Of a stretch of DNA of 64,000 bases, positions 45,457 to 56,318 are shown piece after piece. Location: the NCBI RefSeq assembly GCF_022539665.2, contig NC_081335.1, positions 8,680,001 through 8,744,000 of the forward strand. Direction: 5' to 3'. The first letter of the stretch is position 1. Every line of letters begins with the position of its first letter. Position numbers and translations under genes: made by a program. This DNA is from Daphnia carinata (taxonomy: Eukaryota > Arthropoda > Branchiopoda > Diplostraca > Daphniidae). The notes beneath the pieces were generated by a model that saw nothing but the letters and a program-made list of their open reading frames with translations, did not search any database and was not told where the DNA came from.

Positions 45457-48248
45457 TCATGCTTCGGTGGTCGGCTGTGCGTGAGACTCGGTTGTCTGAG
45501 TGACATCAGATTGTTGTTGTCCTGTTTGTTCCTCTTGTGCGATGTTTTCTGTTGCGACGATTTCGTTCGAAATAGGGGTAGATTCTGAAACGTTGCTTCC
45601 TGTACCTCAGTAGCTACCTTGTCTGTGACAGGTTCTGGTTCGACAGGTTGCTCTTTCAATACTGGTTCGCTAGGGACACTAGCAGGTTGATTGGTTGGGA
45701 TTGATTCGTTGGTCGGCACGACAGTAGGAGGTGCTTCAACGGGCGATGGCGTTTCTGTAGGAATTGCAGTGGCAATAGGTTGCTCAGAAGAAACAGGGAC
45801 ATCTTCAACAGGCTGCTGAATCGGCGGTTCATGGGTTTCATGAGAATGTGAGGTAGATTCAGGAGCTGTTAAATCCGCACACGGCTCAGGAGCAGCTTCA
45901 ATTATTGGAGGAGCCAACAAAGTTTCTGGTTGAGCACCTTGAAGTACTGGAGGACATGGTGGCGGTTCGACCGAAGGATGAGTAATGACATTTGGTCTCA
46001 CTGGCAAAGCAGTATCAGCAACTGAATCAGATTCGGCAACAGGAGTAGCTACTGGAGCAATTTCCACGTGTGACGTACTTTCTACCAATGCAGGTTTTTC
46101 TATAACCGACGTCGTTTCCGCCATTGGGACGGGCTCAACCACAGGGGCAGTTTCGACAACTGGAACAGCTGGAGTTTCTACCACAGGAGCTTGCGGTGGA
46201 ACAAATGCAGCTTGTGAAGGTTCTTGGCTTGGAATCTCATCTACTTTAACAGCCTCAGTGGTGGGCGTCATTTCTTCTGTTTCCATCGGAACTGGTGCAG
46301 ACGGTGTTTCTTCGGGCACAGGGGCAGCAGTTTCTACAGCCTTAGCTTCAGATGACACACTTAAAGTCGTAGATGCAGGAGGAGCTGCCGTTGTGCTTTC
46401 TTCTTTAACTTCAGGTGTAGGGACGTCTTCGGTTTCCATGGCTTCTGCAGGAGCAGAAGCTGCACTTGCTGCTGCAGCAGCTGCAGCGATCGCTGCCTCC
46501 TTTTCAGCTTGCAAAGCAGCCACGGCAGCAGCAGCTTCACGCTGGGTAATGAAAAGATGACATAATAAAGTTTGTTCGAATTTAGTTAAAACGATTAACA
46601 AACATACTTCACGCATAAGTTCATTTTGACGCTCTTTCTCCCTTTCACGTTCCTTCTTGATGATTTCTGTTTGTTGCTCAACCATTTGTTGGAAGGTCTC
46701 TTCATCAATCGGTTTTCGACACGTGCGTATCAGATCGTCTTGGAATGCGGCACTCGACTCGACAAACTTGCGCTTCTTCGAGTCGAATTTCTCCTCGATC
46801 TGTTGCAATTCCGTTTCCAGTTTCTTCTGGTGCATCGTCAATGAATGCACCTGCCTCTTCAATACCTAGTTCAACGAATTAGCAAAGGAAAAATCTAACA
46901 CGCCAAATGTATTTTACCTGCATGCGAGCTGTTGTGACGACTGAGCGAACATCTGGCACCACGACATCCGAGAAGATTTCGTGAACTAATCTATGATTAC
47001 GAACATAACGCGCATGGGCCACATGCTTAACGGACATGCCGTCGTCAATATCCTCTTCATCCTCTGCCGGCTGGATTTCAATACGTCTACCAAAACACGA
47101 ACAAATAACGTGATAATTTAATGAACCTTATACTAAAACAACATGATTAAAACCTGTCACTGAAGCCTGCCTTAGCTGACATGCCTCGTTCGCTAGCCGA
47201 TTCTTTCTCATCGCCACCTTGTTGAGCTTTGCTCTTGGCTGTGATATATGCCTGGCGGTAGAAATGGCTGATAAGCAAGTGAAATTCTGATTTTAATTCT
47301 ATTCAATTACCTGATAAGCTGGGGAGTTGTGGTAGGCTTTTAGTGTGCGCTCGTATTCAATCTTCTCCGTTTCGTACTCTTCCACAAATTCTTGTTTATC
47401 GACATCAGGAAGATCGCGCCACATTTGACCGATGATTTTTCCAATCTCCCACAATTTCAATTCTTGATTGGCTCCTTTCACTTCATCCCAAACTTTTCGG
47501 GAGTACCTCATATAGGGCATTAATGGCTTCTCAGGAGCTTTAGGTGGCTTCAAGCTGCTACTTCCAGCCTTTGTAAAAATAAAGTGTTTTAAAACATTTT
47601 TGTTATATACACATTTTTTAAATAGATTTATCTACCGATGCGAACTTAGTTCCAAGTTTTTGGGGATTAAACTGTGGGTGACCATGAGGATTCATAACAA
47701 ATGGGTTTTGATTGCTTGCATCTTTCTGAAATAAGTTAAGAGGAAAAAATTTATAATAGTATTTGAACTTGTGTAAATTGTATTTGCTAAATCACTTACG
47801 GACATTCCTTGGGAGCCAGATGCCCTTAAACGTTCTGCATCAAATAGATCAAAATTTAGTTATGGAAATTTACAAAATACAAAAAGAGGTAAAAAATATT
47901 CTATCTGCATCAACACAAAAGGTTGATACCTTTGAGAATGTTAAATGAAACAGGCATTCCATGGTTGTGACTCATGGCATCTAAAGCGATAGAGAAAATG
48001 AAAATGAAAACTAGGAAAAGAATAACACTCTACATAACAGTGCAAAGCCAGCTTCTAAATCAAACAAAAAGGAGAGCAGATGCCAAAACATGACTAAGAG
48101 AAAACGACTAGCAAATAAAACTAAAACTGTGCAGGAACACAAAACTACGTCAAGCTGAACATTGCCACAACATACGAGATGAACCGGTACTTGGAATGGG
48201 TGCCGGCGAAGCCATGGCGTTTTGGCGATAATTCTGTGGTAACGCCAT
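45457..48248 (-). CDS. SMARCE1: SMARCE1/BAF57 (Drosophila BAP111/dalao) subunit of SWI/SNF, tail frameshifted
   Basis: Multi-exon gene with start at 48248 ([17 protein letters not shown]). The HMG box is in the exon near 47299-47575: [51 protein letters not shown]. It continues with KKLGFSDR-type linker sequences, [16 protein letters not shown] and a coiled coil ([20 protein letters not shown]). An Arg/Glu/Ala-rich segment and a long Pro/Val/Thr/Glu-rich acidic tail follow. BAF57 binds nucleosomal DNA in SWI/SNF remodelling complexes. Near 45592 the frame given runs on as a basic string (stop 45426). With one extra base there, it continues as [20 protein letters not shown] through to [12 protein letters not shown], stop 45457-45459, matching the tail's composition. 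So there is a one-base deletion here or in the assembly. Confidence 0.9.
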
Positions 48249-48689
48249 TTCGATCCTGTCCGAAAGTAATCCTGGTTTCAAAAGGTAAACACAATTCCTT
48301 GGCTGGTGAAATTTCCAAAGTAGAAAGAAACTAAATGACTCGCAGAAGTGCAATTGAAAACAACAAATCGAAGCGTCTTTTCGACTCTTTGTCAAAAATG
48401 ACTACTGTACACAATTAGGAAGCCCCTCCTTACCACAGCAGGAATGCTTCAATCCAACTCCGGCCAGTCAAAGAAACCTGGGTTTCAAGTCATAAAAATC
48501 TACGTTTCTATGATTCTGATAAAAGTGACACATACTGAATTAAATGATTCCTTCTTAAACGACTTGTATTGTAGAGCCAATGCCGATGCCTTGCTAAAGT
48601 GCATGGAATTTTTGGAATTTGCATAGGGCACGAGGAATGCCCTCGTAATTTAAACGCATTTTTATGATAAAATGTGTTTGTATATTGCG
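48249..48689. other. 5' region of SMARCE1-like gene
   Basis: Leader and promoter region of the minus-strand SMARCE1 gene and the 3' flank of the next minus-strand gene. No additional gene seen. Confidence 0.4.
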
Positions 48690-51569
48690 TCAATAACAGA
48701 AATTGTTGGCAACAGTACCAGGGCAGTCTATTCTCTTCATGCCCGCTTTTTGCCTACAAAGTCCAGTCACGTAAACATCCTCAAATGGAAACATGGGCGT
48801 CGTCTGAAAGCACGCCAACAAAGGAAGAACTGAAGTGCCATGCAAGAAGTAAGCAGACCCATTAAAATATGTAGGATAATTATTCCAAGGAAATTCTTCG
48901 TATGTCATTGATCTCGAACCACCTGTTGCGTACAATGGATAATGTTAGCTAATTTGGCAGATCCCCATCAATGCAGTCGTTGACCCAACGATATGTAAAC
49001 TTGAAATATTAATACCTTCTCGATTTGTTGAGGTTCCATTATCTGCCAATACGCCTATCGAAAACAGGGGCGATTGAGCATAGTTCTTAACAATTTGAAT
49101 CAACTTTGCCAAATCAAATTTAACGTCTTCTTCCACCTTGAATATGAAACTGACAGCCGAACAGTTTCTGTTTAACCAGTTAAATACAGCAGCCATTTTT
49201 TGTGTTGAATCTCTGTACGACTTTATAATTATATTTATCTGAACTATATCAGCTTCAACGTTACTTTCTTCTTCGAGTTTTGTTTGCGTCAAAGGGTTGC
49301 TCGTTAGTTCCAAGAAAAAACCAAAGCTGATTTTACCAAGCACACCCATTTTAGAAGCGATTGCAGTTCGCAATTCTTTTCGTATTTGATCCCGTTTTCC
49401 AAAACTGTCTGGACTTGATATGATCGCAATGAATAAACTTGGTAAGCTCGACGAGGGACACGCTGGCATACCGATTGGGTATCGAAAAGAAAGGACGTCA
49501 TTAAGAACTGGTCCAAACTCTGGTTTGAGTGGCGCAATGCCGGATAGTGGGAAAAGCCCCAGACGGGCTACATTATATCGATCGTAATCCACGATGCTTT
49601 CATACGAAGGCTTGTCGTTCTTGATGAAAAATGATGATCCTTTCCAGAAGGAAGCCATGTATTCAATGAATGGAGCTTTTCTCAAATTATTCTCTGCTTC
49701 TGCCTTTTCATAGTTCAGACATTTAGTCAAGTTTAGCATTATTTCTGTTCTGTCTTTGTTACACGCTGCAATTTTCGCATTTAATGTCAAATTCGTTGTT
49801 TGAGTTTCGTTACGCGTAGTTTCTAGAAGCATTGTTTTGTTTTTAGTATCAGTTATACACCCAACAAGTTGAGAGTTGATTTGAGACTTTTCAGTGTTGC
49901 ATCTTGAAATCTCGTCACTCAAGGAATAATTTAATCTCTGATAATTTTTTATTTCATCTTCCAATAGAATTACTTCATTTTGACCTTCTGTTAGACATTC
50001 AGTTAAGTTAGTTTCCAGTTTTCTTGACTCCACGTCACACGTTTCAGATTTATTTTTATACAGGAGACTCAGCTCTTGATATTTCTTGGCGTAAGCCATT
50101 GCCTTCTGTAGATTTTCATCGTCCTCGATATTTAAACATGCTGTCAAATTGGCAACCATTTTCTCTTTTCCCTTTTCGCAGGTTAGCATTTTCTCGTCTT
50201 GGGCATCGCGCAAGTCTTGGCATTGAATCACTTCGGCTTCAAACTGCTCGGATTTGTTTTCCCAATCGTTTAAACATCGAGTTAAGTTTGATCCTATCTT
50301 TGTCTTTTCCGTAGAACAGGCCAACTCCTTCACATTTAATGCTGAATTATTTTTCTGTAGTTCGTCGATTTCAGCTTCCAACAAAGATGTTTTATTTTCA
50401 CCTTCATTTAAACATCCAATCAAACTGTTATTCGCTTTTCTTTTTTCGGCTTCGCAGATGACAAGCTTTTCATTTCCAGAGGAATTCGCACTCTGGTAAT
50501 TCTTTATTTCAGCGTTAAACAATGAAACGTTCTTGTTAAAGTCGTTCAAACATCCAGTCAAGTTGGATTCAAGGAGCGTGTTTGATGCATTGCAACTTGA
50601 GATTTTTTCGTTTAATATCGAAAACAAATGTTGGCATTTTTCCAGTTCAGTTTCTAGAGATTGCGTCCAGTTCTTTGTTTGGCACTCGTTCAAACTGAGT
50701 TGTTGATCTTCCTTTTCAGTTTCACAGTCTAAAAATTGCTTGTTCAGGGAGTTTTTCAAACTTTGGCAATTTTTTATTTCCGTGTCAAAACGTAGTGACT
50801 GGTTTTTTCTGTCAACAAGACACTCGTTGTAACTTGATCTTAATTTAGATTTTTCCACAGCGCAGATTGCAATCGTTTCGTTTAACATTGAATTTTGGTG
50901 TTGACAGCTTTCCATTTCAGCTTTAATTAATAGTTCTTTGTTTTTATCTTCAATTAAACACAAAGCCAAGTCTAATTCTAACTTTTTAATCTCCATTTCA
51001 ATGGCTGCAATTTTCTCACCTAAATGATTATTTGAATCTTGGCAATTTTTCATTTGAGACTGAAACCATAGGCGTTTGTTTTTTAATTCATTTAGGCATT
51101 CAGTTAAATTAAATTCTTGATAATGTTTTTCTTCGTTTAGCTGATTTGCCTGTGCTTCTGTTTCATTCTTGTGTTGGTTCCGCTCTATTTGGCATTGATT
51201 TGCAAAATTTTTCAGACGTACAATTTGTCCTTGAAGGAAATGTTTGTGGCTTTCAAACACTGTTGTTAGTGTGTTCCAATTCTCTCGACATGGGATGTAT
51301 CTGTACGAAATACTGAACTCTTCGATTTTGAATGAGTAGTCATTGTTGCTTTTTTCTAGTAACACCATTCCCGTAGAATCTTCATCATTCGGTATATATC
51401 GATATAAAATGCATCTTGAAATGCTTGTAAACAGACTGCTTGCATGAACCTCTGCCGGATCAGGTGATGTTTTGTTCTCCTGTGAGTTACCAGTTGCAAT
51501 GAGTGTTAAAAACAAGAATAGTTTCATCGTGAAACTGATTCTCATGTCCATGGAATTTCCTGGAGGCAA
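48690..51569 (-). CDS. Secreted Cys-repeat coiled-coil protein with C-terminal GT31-like domain
   Basis: One very long exon (49001-51569) plus a short last exon (48690-48922), joined across a 78-nt intron (TCAA|gtttac ... aacag|GTGG), give exactly 933 residues. The signal peptide is near residues 9-29 (MRISFTMKLFLFLTLIATG). Residues 50-110 carry a motif seen also in the paralogue at 62802 (ISYRYIPCRENWNTLTTVFE). About residues 145-630 are a charged coiled coil of repeats of about 46 residues with Cys at positions 1, 19 and 33 and many N-glycosylation sequons (NLTECL, NLTGCL, NLTACL). The C-terminal ~250 residues resemble GT31: SLFIAIISSPDSFGKRDQIR, FFLELTSNP, IVQINIIIKSYRDSTQKM, VFNWLNRNC, FKVEEDVKF in place of the DDD motif, and EEFPWNNYPTYFNGSAYFL, PFEDVYVTGLC. 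Activity is uncertain. Confidence 0.75.
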
Positions 51570-52887
51570 GAATAAACTTTTAATTTCAGGTGACTAAAAA
51601 GAAACCATAGCGTTAATCTTCACGAAGCTGTCAATTTTTGTGAATGCTTATGTTTAATTTTAAGTTCGGAACCAAATGTTGTACAAATGCTGTATCCTAA
51701 ATTCACCCTACGCTGTGAAATCTTTGAAACATAATTACCTTTTCTTCAGTAAAGAATCATTTTTGGGCCATAGATGAATTATAGTCACCTACCTTAAGAT
51801 GAAACAGCAATCAAATTGTTTTACTTGCAACCACTTATACTTGATTCAATTCCTGATACAGTTTTTGATGCACTGGTAAGTTATGTCCCCTGTCAGGTTT
51901 TTATGATTGGGAATGAATTCCATTATAGTGAATGCCTGAAAAAGAAATTGATACACAGGCTATGAAGTTTCTGAACGATGGTTTGAATTTCACAATGTGA
52001 AATTTAACCTGCTCCAGTGTACTACCATTGAGGTATCAGCCTCCTCTGTGTGACATCATCAGCTACAAGTTACCTGCAGCATTAGCAAAATTGAAAGAGC
52101 ATTACAAAAATTAGGATAGATTACTTTTAAAGCAATCAGATATCAAGTTAAGGTAATAAACTTCATCTTACACATTTCTCTTTTGATGTTTCCATATCGT
52201 TAGCTCAATAAATGATGAGCCTCACACCCTAAAAAATCAATACATTATTCTTTCTTCTCGTACAATTATAATACACAATAACAGTTTTCGACCTAGGAAT
52301 GGGGGTGAAATGACTTCCACAGTAGAAGATAAACACATTCAGAAATTTACGTAGTGGTACCCGCAAATACGATGAATATTGTGTGCATTTTTATCAAGAA
52401 CGCGGGTGATCATGGCTCCACACAAAGCACATGCCTTTCTTCTCAACTCATCCGGTGACTCATAACGTCGCCGCCATTACCGACGTTGCAATTCCACTAG
52501 TAAATATTATGAACATGGCACGAATATGATGGTTTTATGTTAGCCTTTTTTCCTAGCCGAACAAATGTGTAAAATAAAAATGTCAACCTTTACAATTGCT
52601 ATCTGTACTAAAACAATTTAGGTAGGTTAGGTTAGGAATTTTAATCGAGCTGTGCACACACTGGCAAATGGTCAAAGTACCAAATCAAGCTCGGCTGCTT
52701 TTTTCTACTTAGAAATGGATATAAATGCTGTTAATGCCTCAAAACCATAGATTTGGTCAGTTTAAATATCTCATTTCAAATTTCAAGGAGAAGAAGGGAA
52801 TGATAAAGAATCATCACATCGTCTGAAGTACACGAATAAATTATAAAAGGTGACCGTCATTCTGCCATTATAATCGCAATCCAAAAG
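51570..52887. other. Intergenic, no gene seen
   Basis: Upstream region of the coiled-coil gene and 3' flank of the first ionotropic receptor gene. It includes a short ggtaggttaggttagg run near 52620, too brief to call telomeric. Confidence 0.45.
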
Positions 52888-55099
52888 TCAAGCTATCTTT
52901 TCTGTCAGAAATGCCAGCAGGGAAATAAAACAACCGACGAACAGAACGGCAAATGCTCCCGTCAAATTGGACAATGTTAGTCGTACGGGTCGAATATGGG
53001 TTTTCATGTCGATCTTGTAGCCGCCATTTTGGCTTGGGCAAGGCCAAGTATCAGGCTTGAATCGTTTCTCCCATGACAAGATAAATCCCAATTCCTGAAG
53101 CGTCAACGTCCTACAGAAAATTTTAATCAGAAATAAAAGCTAAGAATTTTTCGTCGGAAAACCCAGTTAAATACTACTATCCAATGAATAATTTAATAAA
53201 TGTTACCCTCGATTGAAATCTTCCACATATGGACTTCCTCTGGCAAGGGCCCAGACAAGTGAAAAGGCTTTTTGTAGTTCCCCACCTATGATCAGCTTGC
53301 ACTTTCTCGAGTTGCGATAATCCAGTTGAATCACGCCCTGTAATGCCTGCTCACCCTACTTGGCATTTCAAATATTTTTAAATTTCTATTAGAACCCATT
53401 GTGAAATTATTATGATTTATGATAACATATCGTGTTTATTCTACATACGTTCAAATAGACATGTTGGGGCGGTAATGACTTCACCATATCAATGCAATCC
53501 TTCGTCGAGTTACATCTCGTGTGCGGATAGGCTCGTAACTTGTCGCCGAGTGCCTTGAACAATCCAGATTGAGCAGACTGCAATAAAAAAAGGTGTCCAA
53601 CGTTAGTAGATTTGGTTAGCTCTCCTTTAGTCATTAGAAACAAGGGGAAATTCACTACCATAAAAAGGCTATCAGGGCCCTGGCTTCTGTCAACGACAGC
53701 ATGGATGTCGGAATGTTGGGCAAGCTCTTCGATTGAATTTACGAGCGGCTTGGCACTGCGCGTGGCTGTCACATATGAGATGAGAGTGCTATTATAGCTG
53801 TTGACAAGCACAAGAGTCAGCAGGCACCACGCCCCTATTACAAGGCGTATCGATGTCAGGTTGCATAGTACGTTTCCACCTGAAATTCGTTCGAAACAAG
53901 TAATAAATGTTTTTCTAATACGTGTCGTCCTTTTGGTCAATTAATGTGCAAATACTTAAAAATGGCAAAACTAAATACGTCTGCAAAAAGAGGAGTATGT
54001 AAATACGAAGATTATTTATCACATTTGGTACCTTGATTTAATAGCGTGGCCAATAAGTACATGGGGATGTTTCTGTTCGAACAGATTGTTTTCTTTCTCT
54101 CCTCCAGGTTTTTATTATTCGTTATCAAGACAAGATTCAAACAGCGCAAGATCACCAGAACTATTCCGGATGTTATTATAAGCGTTATCCACACCTTTTG
54201 AAAGAATTAAGTTAGCAGTTGTTATAAACTGAAATACAAACTGAACAGTTGTACCAGCCTAGTAATAGGTAAAAATAACAAAACTAATTTTGAATATTGC
54301 ACAACTGACGAGGTTACTCACCCAAAATTGAAAGGGTTTGATGATTGCGTCGACGTTAGTTTGTGTTTCTCCCGGCATCGGTATCAAGAAAGACAACTTT
54401 GAGTAGGAGAATGGGTGGATAAAATCCACCAGGCGATCGGGTGAACCAAGTGGTTCTAAATTGGTCACGACGACGTCACGTACCTGGAATCACGCAATGA
54501 ATCTCGTTCGTAACATCGAATACGAAAGCCTCCTGGCTTATTTCGCTTGAGAGGTTGTTTCAACTATACGCAATCATACCCCAGTGAGAATGTAGAGGAC
54601 AGTCCTAGGTTGATGGAAATTTCCGTTTTCTACTATCTTGGACACATTTTCTTCAAGGGAAACCGTATAACTGCATAAAATATACGTTAAAAATACATAT
54701 GTAAAAAAAGACGATGTAAAAATTCAGGAAATGATGTATACTCAAATTTGTATCGTTGTGACAGCCAGTCGAGTATCAACGGAAAGACACCAAACGGGCT
54801 GGATTCGCGGCCAGCCATTTTCCTTTGGAACAATACAGAACCGGTATACTTGAACAAGAAAACATCAACATTACTTACAGCTGTACAATAAAAGATTGCA
54901 CGTTTAAGGTGTAGATGAATGTAGTGATCCGTTATTAACTCGTGTTTGCAAATACCTCAATTTGTGCAATTCGAAGATGAGGCTTTGTCTTTTGTGACGG
55001 CTCTTCCTTTGGCGATGATGGCATGGCGGATTCCAGTAAGGCGGACGATAGACGAACAATTCGTATGAAAGCAACGAGCTGCCTCGGCGTTAGTTTCAT
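52888..55099 (-). CDS. Ionotropic receptor (iGluR-like), copy 1
   Basis: About nine exons, all joining in frame. The start MKLTPRQLVAFIRIVRLSSA at 55099 was chosen by alignment with copy 2; an upstream in-frame Met at 55132 exists. There is no large amino-terminal domain, as in IRs. S1 half-site: KYTGSVLFQRKMAGRESSPF, PLILDWLSQRYKF, LEPLGSPDRLVDFIHPFSYS. Membrane segments and pore: VWITLIITSGIVLVILRCL, MYLLATLLNQG, LVIGAWCLLTLVLVNSYNST followed by LISYVT. S2: VVDRSQGPDSLFM, SGLFKALGDKLRAYPHTRC, LIIGGELQKAFSLVWALARG. Last TM: LTGAFAVLFVGCFISLLAFL and a very short tail. It is probably a ligand-gated cation channel subunit for chemosensation; the ligand is unknown. The stop is at 52888-52890. 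Confidence 0.8.
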
Positions 55100-56318
55100 T
55101 TTGAAAGCGTTACACGTTCTTCGAATCTGCAATTTTATAGGTAAAAATGTTTATTCAAGTTGCTTCAGTTACCTAGGAAATGCATGCTCCGTAGCAACGT
55201 CCGCAATCCTTCGTACCAAAAAATTCCATTAATATCAATTGCCTTTATTAGGCGCGCCACTCTGTAGTCCTTCTCTTCTTGTTATTCGACGTGATCTCCA
55301 AGGTTGTCCATTGCATACATATATTGTGGGAAGCAGTCACATCAGATCCATCCCACAACAGTGCAGATTTCTCAAATCTTGATTGAGTTTGTGCTGGGCA
55401 CCTGGTATACATACAGATACTACATGAATATGTTGTATGTTACTATATAAAGGCATAGCCCCTTTTATTGATCTAGAATTAGATAATCAATAACTTTAAG
55501 AAGCAACGGAAATTTAGAATGAGAGTTCACCTTTGTGAATAGGATAGACTTGAGTGGACAAGCTGCGACTCCACTTGATGGATGGCTGTAACTACCAGAT
55601 GATGGAAAGCTATTGTATTCCACAGCCTTGGGCATGTTTTTATCATTTTAAATTCTATAGCTATACAATAGAAGAAAAACAAATCAATACGTGAAAATTT
55701 CATAAAAAACAGGAACTTAAGAATGAATGTAGTGAAATCAAATACCCATTTCATGTCGAAATGGAGGCCAGTCTAGGATCAGAGGATCAGGCTAATGTAT
55801 CGATCACATTCTACTTGAATACTAAAATCTTCAAATTAAAGATACTGCTGTAATCACTACTCATCTGGAACAATGTCATGCACTAAAAACGACCACGGAT
55901 CACGCTTGTCTGATATCTTTGTGATAAATACAATTTCATAAATTAAACTTTTCCTTCTCTGACGGCAAGCCCTGTCCGCCATCATGAGACAGCAGACGAC
56001 GTCTGAACCCTAAACGAATGGCAGGATGAAAATTCTAGAAATTACAAAATCCTTAAGCTACATTTGAGTTAGTTTAATCGCAGATCAGGCGCTGTGGAGT
56101 ACCATAATCTTTCGTTGTGAGTTAAGAAATAGTAAGAATGTTTATTGTAATTTTCAATTTACCAAAAAATTTCATATGGAGGTATGTATTCAATGAACGT
56201 ATATTGGTTGTGAATATCCTCTTCTAGTGTTTCCACGATTTAGTGTTTACAATACATTATCTCCTTGATTCTCACAATATTGAGTAAAAAAAAAATTGTC
56301 ATTTTCACAAATGAACGA
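55100..56318. other. Intergenic; 5' flank of ionotropic receptor copy 1
   Basis: Patches resemble the interval upstream of copy 2, for example the segment around 55500-55545 and 59130-59160, and ccgccatcatgagac near 55979 against ccgccatgatgagac near 59616. The tandem duplication therefore included several hundred bases of 5' flank. No intact gene is seen. Confidence 0.45.

Noticed and set aside
45985-46560. 191-codon plus-strand frame rich in Thr, Ser, Gly and Ala
   Set aside because: Antisense of the low-complexity tail of SMARCE1.
52615-52640. Telomere-like TTAGG repeats
   Set aside because: Only about three imperfect units, within the range of chance.
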